From contig CAJXWZ010000010.1 of assembly GCA_913062815.1 (NCBI GenBank), positions 1-64,000 of the forward strand: a stretch of 64,000 nucleotides of DNA, given 5' to 3'. The position numbers and the translations under genes were made by a program. The notes below the pieces were generated by a model. It was not told where the DNA came from and did no database searches. It saw only the letters and a list, made by a program, of their open reading frames with translations. Numbering within the stretch: the first letter of the stretch is position 1; each line of letters opens with the position of its first letter. The DNA is from an uncultured Colwellia sp. GTDB lineage: Bacteria; Pseudomonadota; Gammaproteobacteria; Enterobacterales; Alteromonadaceae. This document shows positions 1 through 8,843 of this stretch, piece after piece.

Positions 1-233
1 CCACTCCGAAAGGTAATAATTTGAATAAGTATATGTTGTAAGTGCGAATGCTTTCTTGTACATATATAAAAGGTCTTAGGTTGTCTAACGTTTCATTAAA
101 AAGTCTGTTTGCCGCAAACTTTTCAAAAATTTGCTTATTTATAAATACCGCTGTCTGAGTTGGTTGTCAACAGTATTTTAATTTTAGCCGTTGTTTGTTT
201 TTGCCGAACAAGCGACTAGTGGAACAAAAACAA
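1..233. other. 5' flank without a gene
   Basis: I see no coding frame here. A short dyad at about 107-119 (GTTTGCCGCAAAC) followed by TTTTC could be a weak terminator for a gene left of the window, and the rest is AT-rich sequence that may carry the promoter of the next gene. Nothing more can be supported. Confidence 0.3.
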
Positions 234-2000
234 ATGAAAGCATTTTCTTTAATCTTGTTGCTATCTGCATTGATAACAACTCAATCTTCAGCCAAAACAA
301 CAGAAAAACAAAGTAAACTTTTTCTTGTTGGTGGCGGCTTAAAAACCTGCTCATCAATGGCAAGTAAAAACTGTATTTCCAATACGTTAGCGAAAAACTC
401 ACCGCTAAGCACCGCAAAAACAACGTCACTTTATAAAATTAATGAGAAAATAATAAAGCTATTGAAAAATAGTTGGCCTAATCACTTTAATAAACGCAAT
501 TTCCTACAAATAGTTTCTTTGTTGGAGAAAATTGACAAGAAAACTAGTGAGCAAATAAAAACTAAAGCTGAATTAAAGTCTCTCTTAAGAAAATACGATC
601 GTAAACGCGTTATCAGTAAATTAAATGATGCTGAATATTTTCTACTATTCGACTTACTCGAGCGACCAGTATTAGCGCCAAATAGCCAGCAACGATTGAA
701 AGAACATGTCGATTTAAGTCAGTCCACGCATGTTTTTTCTACCGAACTTTACCAGCGTTTTGTCGCCTTAGCTCGTGAGATAAGTAACAAAGAAACGCCA
801 AATATTGTCGTGATAACAGCGTCGGCTAGAGATCCTTTTGAAGCTGCCGACTTTTATCAAGCGGTATTTCAACAAGCAGGAGGCAACACTCAATGGCTGC
901 CACTCGACGCAACGTTAAACTCAGCTTTTCAGCAACAAGGTGATCGAAAAAGCATATGTAAATCCTTGCCTAGCATTCGGTTAAAAGTACAGGGGTCAAT
1001 TAACCGAGAATTGGTATACCCTGATTTGAGTGAACAGCAGTACCAAGCTTGCTTATCACCTGAAACAATCATTGAAAATATAGCTAATGCTGATGGTATT
1101 TTCATTAATGGTGGCGATCAATCATTAACCGCGAAAGCATTCCTTAATGACGATGGCACAGACAGTAAAACGCTTGCATTAATTAAGCAGAAACTTGCCA
1201 ACAACACCTTAATTATTGGCGGAACAAGTGCCGGTACAGCAGTGATGTCAGGCGGAAAATATAACAATGATGCAATTGTTATGATCACAAATGGTCAAAG
1301 TAATACCGCAATTGTACGCGGCGCAAAAAAAGATGTATTACCACAAGAAGGATGCCAGAAAACAGGCAGTTGTGATGATGCAGTCTTAAATGATGATTTA
1401 ACTTATAATTCTGCCGGTGGTTTAGGTTTGTTCCATTGGGGCATTATGGATACGCATTTTTCTGAGCGTGGCCGACAAGGACGATTAGCTACATTAGTAC
1501 TTGAGACAAATACGCGCTTCGCTTTTGGTGTAGATGAGGCAACAGCACTCATTGTTAGCGAAGTAACCAGCGAAAATCCAAACTTTGAAGTTGTCGGTGA
1601 GTCAGGTGTTTTTGTTGTTGATAATAGTTTTTCAATGCAGAACAAAACCTTATCCACCCACTATATTACTCGAGGTGATAAAGCTAGATTAGATAATCAG
1701 CAGTTTAGATTACAGATAGCCGATTGGAAAAATATGCCTATCGAAAAGGGAACTATGCCTTCAGACATTGAAGATATTTTTTCTGGCAGTCGGTATCAAC
1801 TTTCAGCTAAGGTGTTGTGTAGAACGTTAAATAAATCGTTTAGCGCAACTACTCAATGGCGTAAAACCAAGCACTCAGTACAAGTGGCCAAGGCAAACGA
1901 TTATAAAGATGGTTTTGGTGCTATATCTTTTGGTGGCGTTGATAAAGGCTATTGCTCTTATCAAAATTATCAATTATCGATATCAGCAAGTGAACCATAA
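234..2000 (+). CDS. Exported cyanophycinase-like peptidase (S51 family)
   Basis: The protein has 588 residues. I chose the ATG at 234 because it opens directly into a signal peptide (MKAFSLILLLSAL); the open frame runs back to a TTG at 195. The nucleophile elbow GGTSAG, with Ser at about residue 332, and the preceding FINGGDQS segment are hallmarks of the S51 serine peptidase fold (dipeptidase E/cyanophycinase). In the family this Ser attacks Asp-containing peptides. At 588 residues it is much longer than a core cyanophycinase (about 270). The first 180 residues are Lys-rich and unassigned, and about 130 residues follow the catalytic core. It ends about 55 bp from the convergent SDR gene. True cyanophycin cleavage is not shown; no cyanophycin synthetase is visible. 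A secreted or periplasmic isoaspartyl-type exopeptidase is the safer description. Confidence 0.8.
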   Translation: MKAFSLILLLSALITTQSSAKTTEKQSKLFLVGGGLKTCSSMASKNCISNTLAKNSPLSTAKTTSLYKINEKIIKLLKNSWPNHFNKRNFLQIVSLLEKIDKKTSEQIKTKAELKSLLRKYDRKRVISKLNDAEYFLLFDLLERPVLAPNSQQRLKEHVDLSQSTHVFSTELYQRFVALAREISNKETPNIVVITASARDPFEAADFYQAVFQQAGGNTQWLPLDATLNSAFQQQGDRKSICKSLPSIRLKVQGSINRELVYPDLSEQQYQACLSPETIIENIANADGIFINGGDQSLTAKAFLNDDGTDSKTLALIKQKLANNTLIIGGTSAGTAVMSGGKYNNDAIVMITNGQSNTAIVRGAKKDVLPQEGCQKTGSCDDAVLNDDLTYNSAGGLGLFHWGIMDTHFSERGRQGRLATLVLETNTRFAFGVDEATALIVSEVTSENPNFEVVGESGVFVVDNSFSMQNKTLSTHYITRGDKARLDNQQFRLQIADWKNMPIEKGTMPSDIEDIFSGSRYQLSAKVLCRTLNKSFSATTQWRKTKHSVQVAKANDYKDGFGAISFGGVDKGYCSYQNYQLSISASEP

Positions 2001-2056
2001 ACTAAGCAAAGTATCTATTAGTTAAATCGTCACCTATTTAGTCGCTTTTACTTGGA

Positions 2057-2863
2057 TTACACCAATTCAAGTAAAAGCTTTTCTAACGTTTCAACTAGCA
2101 TGGATGACTTTATTACATCTATGCCGCTAGGGTGCGGGTTTGCAAAACTCCCAGAGTCATTATCAAAATACTGTCCTGAACGATTAGCTAGATCGGCTTC
2201 TAATGCCATATTAGTCAATATTTTAGCGCCTATACTTAAGTCAGCTCCCTCAACACCAAAACCTTCTTTTACCATTTTACTCGCCAGTAAAGAACCAGGG
2301 TTAACTGATACATAAACAGGAGCATCATCTAGAGCTTTATCTGCTAAATTTTTGGTCCACATAGTTATTGCCAATTTACTTTGAGCATAGGCTTCCATAT
2401 CGCTTAGCCTTTTTTTACCCAATAAAGCAGCGGTGTTCACTGGCGCTTGCGCAGCAGACGAAAGATTCATTACTCGGCTTTTGCTTGTCAATATTGCTTG
2501 TAAAGCTTGTGTCAGTAAAAAAGGTGCAATGGTATTAACAACAAAGCGAACATCTAACCCGTCTTTAGTGATTGGCTCTGCCACTTTAAATATACCGGCA
2601 TTATTAATTAATACATCTAAGTGACTATGCTCAGCTTTGATTTTCTTCGTTAATGCTTGTACATCTGTTAAGTTCGAGAAATCAGCTAAATAGCTTACGA
2701 TTGCACCGCCATTAGCCAATGCTTTAAGTTGCTCACTCACTCGTACTAGTTTTTGTTCATTTCTGCCATGAATGAGTACATTGTGCCCCATAGAAACTAA
2801 ATTTTTGGCGGTAACCAAGCCAATACCATCCGTTGCACCGGTAATAAGAATTGTCTTTTGCAT
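2057..2863 (-). CDS. Short-chain dehydrogenase/reductase
   Basis: This is a 268-residue classical SDR. The nucleotide-binding motif TGATDGIG lies at residues 8-15, an NNAG motif near residue 90, a catalytic Ser near 139 and the YAQSK Tyr/Lys pair near 160. Such enzymes oxidise or reduce carbonyl/hydroxyl groups with NAD(P)(H) in the cytoplasm. The sequence does not reveal the substrate. The ATG is preceded by a good AGGAG. The gene is the last of three minus-strand genes (quinone oxidoreductase, DUF1330, SDR) with short gaps, divergent from a LysR gene, so it is probably a LysR-controlled redox operon. Confidence 0.85.
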   Translation of the reverse strand: MQKTILITGATDGIGLVTAKNLVSMGHNVLIHGRNEQKLVRVSEQLKALANGGAIVSYLADFSNLTDVQALTKKIKAEHSHLDVLINNAGIFKVAEPITKDGLDVRFVVNTIAPFLLTQALQAILTSKSRVMNLSSAAQAPVNTAALLGKKRLSDMEAYAQSKLAITMWTKNLADKALDDAPVYVSVNPGSLLASKMVKEGFGVEGADLSIGAKILTNMALEADLANRSGQYFDNDSGSFANPHPSGIDVIKSSMLVETLEKLLLELV

Positions 2864-2943
2864 GGTTAAGCTCCTGTGGGTTATGGTTAAAGGTATTTTG
2901 TGATGGGAGCATTGCTAAAACGTTGCTCCCTTTTAGTTAGTAA

Positions 2944-3249
2944 TTAGCTTGCTAAATCGTCTTTCGCTTCAATTAAAAAGTGCTCATTGATTGACCCTGC
3001 TGTACGAGACTTTAGGTGTGGCCCATATTCAGGGTCTGCCATAAATGCTAGTGCGTTAGCTTTTGATGGCCATTGAATAACAATACGTAAAGCAACATCT
3101 TGCGCGTTACCTTCTAACTGCTTATGACTTGATGTTCTTGCAAGATATTTACCGCCATGCTTTGCCACAAGCGCATTTGCAGAGCCTATATAATCAGGTA
3201 TCCAATCTTCATTTGTTGGCGTTACCGCCAATACTGAAAAATAAATCAT
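2944..3249 (-). CDS. DUF1330 family protein
   Basis: This 101-residue protein has the dimeric alpha/beta-barrel pattern of DUF1330, recognisable from the stretch around AKHGGKYLART and the later IVIQWPSKANALAF segment. The molecular function of the family is unknown; members are small cytoplasmic proteins often found next to oxidoreductases. An AAGGAAGG ribosome site precedes the ATG. It sits between an SDR and a quinone-oxidoreductase gene on the same strand. A second DUF1330 gene is present at 63169-63459. Confidence 0.8.
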   Translation of the reverse strand: MIYFSVLAVTPTNEDWIPDYIGSANALVAKHGGKYLARTSSHKQLEGNAQDVALRIVIQWPSKANALAFMADPEYGPHLKSRTAGSINEHFLIEAKDDLAS

Positions 3250-3300
3250 ATTACCTTCCTTAAATCTCTAATCAAAATATTATTGAATAAGCCCTGTAAT

Positions 3301-4287
3301 TTAGATTTCAACAACGACTTTACCCATGGCTTTGCCACTAGATAACCGGGCATGTGCTTGGCCTACTTGAGCTAAAGAAAAGCGTTGTTCATCTAGTACT
3401 GGTGTTAAATGACCTGATTCAACAATTTTAGTTAATTCACTAAGAATATGAGCATGTTCAGATCTTTTTTGATTATGAAGCATAGGTATCAACATAAAGA
3501 CCACATGCAACGATAAACCTTTGAAGTGAGCTGTTGATAAGTCTAGATTTACCATAGCCACCGTGGACGCTATATGACCATTTAAAGCAGCAGCTTCGAA
3601 GGAATTAGTCATATTATCTCCACCAACAGAATCAAACACTAAATCAAAGCCCACACCGTCGGTATGCTTAGCAACATAATCTGTTACCGTCTCCGTTCTA
3701 TAATTAATAGCCGTAGCACCCAGCTGCTCTATTAAGGTTGACTGTTGTTTACCGCCACCGGTCGCATAGACTTCTGCACCAAAATATTTAGCTAATTGCA
3801 ATGCCACATGACCAACACCACCTGAGCCACCATGAACCAATACTTTTTTTGCTTTATTGATATTTGCGCGCATCAGCCCCTCATACGCTGTTATCGCAAC
3901 TAGGGGTAAAGCAGCTGCTTCACGCATTGATAAATTTTTAGGCTTTGACGCGATAAGCTGAGCATCAGCTACCATAAATTCAGCAAGCGTACCTTGTAGG
4001 TCAGCTAATCCTCCAGCGCAACCATACACTTCATCGCCAACAGCAAAGTTAGTAACAGCATCGCCAATGGCTTCTACGGTTCCCGCAAAATCCATTCCTA
4101 AAATGGCTGGCAAAGCGGGTGCAATGGGTAAGTCATCACCCATGGCTCTGATCATTGTATCAACAGTATTCACACTCGTTGCAGCGATTTTTATTAAAAC
4201 ATATCCTGATTTTACTTGTGGTTTTTCAACGTTGGCCGCTTCAAATACTTCTTCGCTGCCAAAGTTATTTACTATCATTGCTTTCAT
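3301..4287 (-). CDS. Zinc-independent quinone oxidoreductase-like MDR protein
   Basis: The protein is 328 residues from the ATG at 4287 (MKAMIVNNFG); the open frame extends further upstream, but those residues do not resemble the family. It has a GroES-like N-terminal domain and a Rossmann domain with the HGGSGGVGHVALQLAK motif near residues 145-160, as in the NADPH:quinone reductase branch of the medium-chain dehydrogenase superfamily. The Cys/His ligands of zinc alcohol dehydrogenases are not evident. The likely role is NADPH-dependent reduction of quinones or enals. It is the first gene of the three-gene operon and is divergent from LysR, about 100 bp away, which probably regulates it. Confidence 0.85.
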   Translation of the reverse strand: MKAMIVNNFGSEEVFEAANVEKPQVKSGYVLIKIAATSVNTVDTMIRAMGDDLPIAPALPAILGMDFAGTVEAIGDAVTNFAVGDEVYGCAGGLADLQGTLAEFMVADAQLIASKPKNLSMREAAALPLVAITAYEGLMRANINKAKKVLVHGGSGGVGHVALQLAKYFGAEVYATGGGKQQSTLIEQLGATAINYRTETVTDYVAKHTDGVGFDLVFDSVGGDNMTNSFEAAALNGHIASTVAMVNLDLSTAHFKGLSLHVVFMLIPMLHNQKRSEHAHILSELTKIVESGHLTPVLDEQRFSLAQVGQAHARLSSGKAMGKVVVEI

Positions 4288-4389
4288 TTCTTTTTCTCCC
4301 CTAAGTTGATGAGGATAATTATATTCACTAGATATTAATTTGATAATAGAGCAGAATAAGAAATCACTTTTTAGTTTTCGTTGATAATA

Positions 4390-5289
4390 ATGAACAATGA
4401 ACACCTAAAGCTCTTTATACGTATTGCATCAACTCAAAATATTAGCGCTGCGGGTCAAGAGTTAAACTTGTCACCAGCCGTTGCTAGCGCGCATATTAGT
4501 AAATTAGAACATGGTTTGGGTGTGAGATTAATTCATAGAACAACGAGAAAAGTTTCATTAACTGAAGAAGGTAAGGCTTTTCTTCCTTATGCTGAAGATG
4601 TACTCGCCAGCATAGAAGCGGCTAGAGCTTCAGTTGGCGCAGGAAGTGCCCTGCCCCAAGGTACTTTGCGTATTGCAGCACCAGCCTCTTTCGGTCGTAT
4701 GCATTTACTCCCTGCCTTAAGTGAGTTCTTAAACAAGTATCCTGACTTGAAAGTAGACTTAAAGCTATCGGACACTATTGTTGATTTAGTTGAAGGGGGT
4801 TTTGATATCGCTATTCGAAATTCCGAGCTGAAAGACTCAAGCCTAATTGCCAGAAAATTAGCGCCAGACAATAGAATATTATGTGCTTCCCCAGAATACT
4901 TAGCAAAATATGGCGAGCCAAAAACACCTTCAGCGCTTGAGCAGCATCAATGTATTACTTTAATGGGCCTTGAAAATTGGACCTTTAGACAGGCATCAGG
5001 ACAAATAACGGTAAAAGCAAAAGGTTGTTTTAGCACTGATAATGGTGAGGCAATACGGGATGCTTGTATTAATGGCTTAGGAATAACTATTAATTCTAAA
5101 TGGAGTGTCTATGAAAGCCTTAAGAAGAAAGAATTGATTGAAATTTTAAAAGATAGTCCTTTGCTTTCTAATACCGCTATTTGGGCAATTTATCCTAGTT
5201 CTCGACTATTAGCGCCCAAAGTAAGAGCCTTTATCGATTACTTTGCTGCTTATTTTGGTGACACACCGTATTGGGAGTCTGAATCATGA
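4390..5289 (+). CDS. LysR-family transcriptional regulator
   Basis: This 299-residue protein has an N-terminal winged HTH (residues 1-60, with SPAVASAHISKLE as recognition helix) and a C-terminal LysR substrate domain. The stretch LRIAAPASFGRMHLLPAL matches the CrgA/AaeR-like branch. The ATG at 4390 fits the family start; a TTG lies three codons upstream. It is divergent from the quinone-oxidoreductase operon, the usual LysR arrangement, and probably controls it in response to an electrophile or quinone. Its stop overlaps the next start (ATGA), so the solute-binding gene is translationally coupled to it. Confidence 0.88.
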   Translation: MNNEHLKLFIRIASTQNISAAGQELNLSPAVASAHISKLEHGLGVRLIHRTTRKVSLTEEGKAFLPYAEDVLASIEAARASVGAGSALPQGTLRIAAPASFGRMHLLPALSEFLNKYPDLKVDLKLSDTIVDLVEGGFDIAIRNSELKDSSLIARKLAPDNRILCASPEYLAKYGEPKTPSALEQHQCITLMGLENWTFRQASGQITVKAKGCFSTDNGEAIRDACINGLGITINSKWSVYESLKKKELIEILKDSPLLSNTAIWAIYPSSRLLAPKVRAFIDYFAAYFGDTPYWESES

Positions 5290-6017
5290 AACTTCGCTTT
5301 ATAGTAGCCTTTTTGATGTCTTTTCCACTGTGTGCACAACAGGTTACTACTTGTTTAGACTACACGCCCTTCACGCTAAATGAAGAAAATGAAAAGCAAT
5401 GGAATGGCCCTAATGTAGAAACCTTATATTACATCACTGAAGCAATGAATATGACACTCGATGCGAGTATAAGAGCGCCTTTTGCTCGCTGCATCGAGTT
5501 ATTAAAACAAGGTAAAATTGATGTAATGCCCGGCCTGATTTATACCAAAGAACGAGAGAAGTTTTTACATTTAGTGGAATATGGCAGTAAAGATCAATTG
5601 GCTGTCTTTTTCTTAAAAGATAGTAAAACAAAAATCGAACTCGATAATTTATTATCCTCACAGGTTATTGGCATGCATAGAGCATTTGCACTGCCTGATC
5701 ATATAAAACAAAGTGAATTAGTGAATCATTTAACGCCAATCACCACGGTAGACACCGGATTAGCCATGGTACTAAAAGGTCGTATCGATGGTGTTTTAGC
5801 TACAATACCTACCGGCGAAGCCATTATTAATGAATGGCCAGAAATGCAAAATAAATTTACTTATACTCCTTTAGCCTTAGCTAATGATAAAAGAATCTAT
5901 TTAGCAATTAGCCGTCAATCCTTTCTGGCTGGTCACATTAAAACCATTCAAAAAACCATTAAAAAGTTGGCAAAAAAACCGGAATTAGCTCATTTGCAGA
6001 TTAATACAAGCTATTAA
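5286..6017 (+). CDS. Periplasmic solute-binding family 3-like protein
   Basis: The protein has 243 residues with a signal peptide (MKLRFIVAFLMSFPLCA). The remainder resembles the amino-acid-binding SBP_bac_3 fold, with the opening TCLDYTPFTLNE, a CIELLKQGKIDVMPGLIYTKER segment and a late LAISRQSFLAGHI segment. No ABC permease or ATPase is nearby. It could therefore be an orphan sensor-type binding protein, common in Alteromonadales, rather than a transport component. It overlaps the LysR stop by 4 bp. The ligand is unknown. Confidence 0.75.
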   Translation: MKLRFIVAFLMSFPLCAQQVTTCLDYTPFTLNEENEKQWNGPNVETLYYITEAMNMTLDASIRAPFARCIELLKQGKIDVMPGLIYTKEREKFLHLVEYGSKDQLAVFFLKDSKTKIELDNLLSSQVIGMHRAFALPDHIKQSELVNHLTPITTVDTGLAMVLKGRIDGVLATIPTGEAIINEWPEMQNKFTYTPLALANDKRIYLAISRQSFLAGHIKTIQKTIKKLAKKPELAHLQINTSY

Positions 6018-6400
6018 TTATCAATAAGTTTGTCTTGAAGTTTTCACCTATTTTTAAAAACACAGTGTCAAGATATGAGGTTTTGCTTCCATGGTTTTGT
6101 CACTATTAGCAACAAAATAAGTCAAATAAAAAGAATAAAACAAGCTGTTGAAATTATAATCAGATTATGCAACTCTAAAAGTTCAGCAATATCTGCTGAA
6201 TAAAAACTAACTTCAATAAATTATTAGGAGGACATATGAAATTAATTAATATTGCCCCTAGTGATCTGCAAGAATGTTCTGTTAATTTCCACTTAAGCGA
6301 GTGGTTTGACGAATAACCTCAACTGTATTTTTTACTGAATAAATTGTCACATTTTTTCGTGACACGCATAACTATAATTAAAATTTCAGGTAACAATACA
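6018..6400 (+). promoter_or_regulatory. Leader region with hairpins and one mini-gene
   Basis: This 383-bp stretch separates the solute-binding gene from the second S51 peptidase. It holds a perfect 7-bp hairpin at 6182-6200 (TTCAGCA, loop ATATC, TGCTGAA) and a 26-codon reading frame at 6236-6316 with an excellent ribosome site. A second small dyad lies at 6345-6364 (TGTCAC/GTGACA) just before the peptidase start. The layout resembles an mRNA leader, but no function is shown. Confidence 0.35.
6236..6316 (+). CDS. Small ORF (26 aa) with strong Shine-Dalgarno
   Basis: An ATG at 6236 follows TTAGGAGGACAT, one of the best ribosome binding sites in the window. It opens a 26-residue peptide beginning MKLINIAPSDLQECSV and ending in an acidic SEWFDE. 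It has no membrane segment and one Cys. The first peptidase codon is 85 bp downstream on the same strand. It may be a leader peptide, a small functional protein or a peptidase-linked substrate. The length is too short for coding statistics, so the ribosome site is the main evidence. Confidence 0.45.
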   Translation: MKLINIAPSDLQECSVNFHLSEWFDE

Positions 6401-7792
6401 ATGAAAAATATTAAATACATTCAAACAGTATTACTAGCTGTTGCACTTTCATTTACATCTTTTACAAGCTTCGCCTGTATTACCAGCGAAAGCGAGTCTA
6501 ACAATTATGAAAGCGATGCAAACTCCGGTCTTTGCAGCAATACCATAATCGAAGGTAACCTAAGTAGAAACGATACCGACTGGTTTACTTTTGACATAAC
6601 TCAACCCGGTTCAATAGATATATCATTAGATCACAATCGCCGTGATGATTACGACTGGTATCTTTACCAATCTTCTGGCTCTGCGGTTGCCCAAGCCGAA
6701 ACAAGTAATTATCCAGAAACAGGTAGTTATCAAGCGCTTGAGTCAGGTACCTATTACCTCAAATTAACGCGATATAAAGGCAGTGGTTGGTACGATCTTA
6801 ATATCAACTTTCCTGAAGGAAATACACCTCCTTCTGGTGAATGTAACTATGGCACAAGACCAAGTAAACCTGGCGCACTGAATGCTTATATAGCTGGTAG
6901 TAACAGTGACAGTTGTGGTGAACTTACTGAAAATAATGGTGCAACGTTACTCATGGGAGGCGGCTCGGATGTTGACGACGCTTTTAGTAATCGCGTTACT
7001 CCTCACATAGGCAGTAATCAAGATGTTGTGGTATTAAGAGCAACAGGCACTGATGCCTATAACGATTATTTGTTGAGTTTAATGAATGCAAACTCAGTTG
7101 AAACATTGATAATCGATAACCGCAGTAAAGCTAATGATCCTTATGTTGAATGGGTTATTAAAAGTGCCGAGTTTGTTTTTGTTGCTGGAGGTGATCAGTC
7201 CGATTACTTGAACCAATGGCAAGGCACGCTTGTTCAAAGTGCTGTGCAACATGTTTTTGATAAAGGTGGCGTAGTTGGCGGTACTTCAGCAGGTATGGCA
7301 CTTATGGCGAGTAGTATCTACGATCCTGATGGCGTGTCAGGCGCTGTTTCAGAAGAAGTCGTTACCGACTTTTGCCATGAGACATTGCAATTTAGTGAAC
7401 AATTTCTTTCCATTCCCATGTTGTCAAACAGTTTAACCGACACACATTTTCGTGAACGCGATAGAATGGGCAGAGCGGTCGTTTCTTTAGGGCATCACAA
7501 TAATAACTACTTTAGTATTGCAGCAAGCGAAGGTACTTCTATTTTCGTCACCAGTGATGGCAATGGTATTGTTGACGGTGATGCTGAGGTGTATGTATTT
7601 AGAGAAACAGCGCAAACACAAAGACAGACATTAAGTTGTGGCCAAGCCGTTAATTACCTTGATGTACTAAGAACAAAATTATTACAAGGTGATAGTTATA
7701 ATTTTAATAATCATAGTCACTCAGGTGCAGAATTGACTATTTCTATTAATGGTAACAATAACAACTTTTACAATCCAACTAACCCGTATTAA
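6401..7792 (+). CDS. Exported PPC-domain cyanophycinase-like peptidase
   Basis: The protein has 463 residues from the ATG at 6401, which opens a clear signal peptide (MKNIKYIQTVLLAVALSF); an upstream in-frame start at 6344 lies before it. After cleavage there is a bacterial pre-peptidase C-terminal (PPC) beta-sandwich at about residues 30-137 (WFTFDITQPGSIDI, then SGTYYLKLTRY). A cyanophycinase-like S51 catalytic domain follows, with FVAGGDQSD and nucleophile elbow GGTSAG (Ser near 296). PPC domains usually accompany secreted peptidases. It differs from the S51 protein at 234-2000 in domain layout, so it is not a recent duplicate. The substrate is unknown; an isoaspartyl or Asp-peptide bond is plausible. 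Confidence 0.82.
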   Translation: MKNIKYIQTVLLAVALSFTSFTSFACITSESESNNYESDANSGLCSNTIIEGNLSRNDTDWFTFDITQPGSIDISLDHNRRDDYDWYLYQSSGSAVAQAETSNYPETGSYQALESGTYYLKLTRYKGSGWYDLNINFPEGNTPPSGECNYGTRPSKPGALNAYIAGSNSDSCGELTENNGATLLMGGGSDVDDAFSNRVTPHIGSNQDVVVLRATGTDAYNDYLLSLMNANSVETLIIDNRSKANDPYVEWVIKSAEFVFVAGGDQSDYLNQWQGTLVQSAVQHVFDKGGVVGGTSAGMALMASSIYDPDGVSGAVSEEVVTDFCHETLQFSEQFLSIPMLSNSLTDTHFRERDRMGRAVVSLGHHNNNYFSIAASEGTSIFVTSDGNGIVDGDAEVYVFRETAQTQRQTLSCGQAVNYLDVLRTKLLQGDSYNFNNHSHSGAELTISINGNNNNFYNPTNPY

Positions 7793-7801
7793 AGCATAAA
7801 G

Positions 7802-7831
7802 CTGAAGAGTCTACTAATATAGGCTCTTCAG
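7802..7831. terminator. Hairpin between convergent genes
   Basis: A perfect 8-bp stem (CTGAAGAG/CTCTTCAG) with a 14-nt loop sits between the stop of the PPC peptidase (+) and the stop of the RIO kinase (-). No U-tract follows, so intrinsic termination is only probable. Confidence 0.4.
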
Positions 7832-7864
7832 TCATAATCGCTTTAAAGAGAATTAATCTACCAA

Positions 7865-8722
7865 TTAGTCAATTTCATTTGCTTCGGCTATACGTTGTAG
7901 GCGATCTTGCTCTTCAATAAATGCGGCATTGATCTCTTCTATAACATCATCAACATTTGCGGCAACATTACTCTCTGCAAATAAGCCGGTAAGTTGTGTT
8001 TTTGATGTTAATTCGCCACTTTCATACAATGCCCACATTTCTAGCGCATATTTACTCAATAATAATTCAGGCGCAAATTGACCATAGTAATTAGTCATAT
8101 TTTCTACATCACGAATTAACATGGCTTTAGCATTATTATTAGCGGAGGCATCTACTGCTTGGGGCATGTCAATAATTACGGGGCCATATTCATCAACCAA
8201 TACATTAAATTCAGATAAATCGCCATGAACAACGCCTGCACATAACATACGCATCACATAAATCATGACCAATTGATGATCTTCAATGGCTTGTTCTTTT
8301 GACATCAGCACGTCGTTTAATCTTGGCGCAACATCACCCGCTTCGTCAGTGATTAACTCCATTAACAACACGCCATCAAAACAACCAAATGGCTGAGGCA
8401 CACGAACCCCTGCTTCAGCTACAGTATAAAGAGCATCCACTTCTGCATTTTGCCATGCTTGTTCTTGCTGATTACGGCCATATTTAGAGCCTTTCTCCAT
8501 CGCTCGAGCACGTCGGCTGTTTCGGCCTTTTCGACCTTCTTGGTATTGAGCTGCTTTTGAAAAGCTACGCTTATTAGCTTCTTTATAAACTTTGGCGCAG
8601 CGGATTTCTTCACCGCAGCGAACCATAAAAACAGTGGCTTCTTTACCACTCATAAGTTGACTGATCACTTCATCAACTAAACCATCATTTACGAGTGGTT
8701 GAATACGTTTTGGAATTTTCAT
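7865..8722 (-). CDS. RIO-type serine/threonine protein kinase
   Basis: The protein has 285 residues from the ATG at 8722 (MKIPKRIQPLV), which matches the usual start of bacterial RIO kinases of the PA4780 group; the open frame extends to 8824 with unrelated residues. Seen motifs are the SGKEATVFMV nucleotide-binding segment with its Lys in CAKVYK, the catalytic loop HGDLSEFNVLVD, and the metal-binding IIDMPQAVD. This family phosphorylates proteins; its bacterial target is not established. The gene stands alone, insulated by a strong terminator upstream and a hairpin downstream. Confidence 0.88.
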   Translation of the reverse strand: MKIPKRIQPLVNDGLVDEVISQLMSGKEATVFMVRCGEEIRCAKVYKEANKRSFSKAAQYQEGRKGRNSRRARAMEKGSKYGRNQQEQAWQNAEVDALYTVAEAGVRVPQPFGCFDGVLLMELITDEAGDVAPRLNDVLMSKEQAIEDHQLVMIYVMRMLCAGVVHGDLSEFNVLVDEYGPVIIDMPQAVDASANNNAKAMLIRDVENMTNYYGQFAPELLLSKYALEMWALYESGELTSKTQLTGLFAESNVAANVDDVIEEINAAFIEEQDRLQRIAEANEID

Positions 8723-8786
8723 AGCGCCGTTATACAGTAATTTTGTAAATGATGAAACATTAACCTGTATTTGCTTTACATGAATT

Positions 8787-8822
8787 GACAAAAATCCAGC
8801 GATAATGGGCTGGATTTTTGTC
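8787..8822. terminator. Strong bidirectional terminator hairpin
   Basis: A perfect 14-bp stem (GACAAAAATCCAGC with its complement) and an 8-nt loop lie 22 bp beyond the stop of the minus-strand gene at 8844. The GC-rich inner stem is followed by ATTTTT on both strands, as in an intrinsic terminator. Confidence 0.8.
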
Positions 8823-8843
8823 ATGGTTAATACATATTAGAAT

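Noticed and set aside
234-7792. Cyanophycin storage and degradation island
   Set aside because: Only cyanophycinase-like peptidases are present; no cyanophycin synthetase or isoaspartyl dipeptidase gene is visible.
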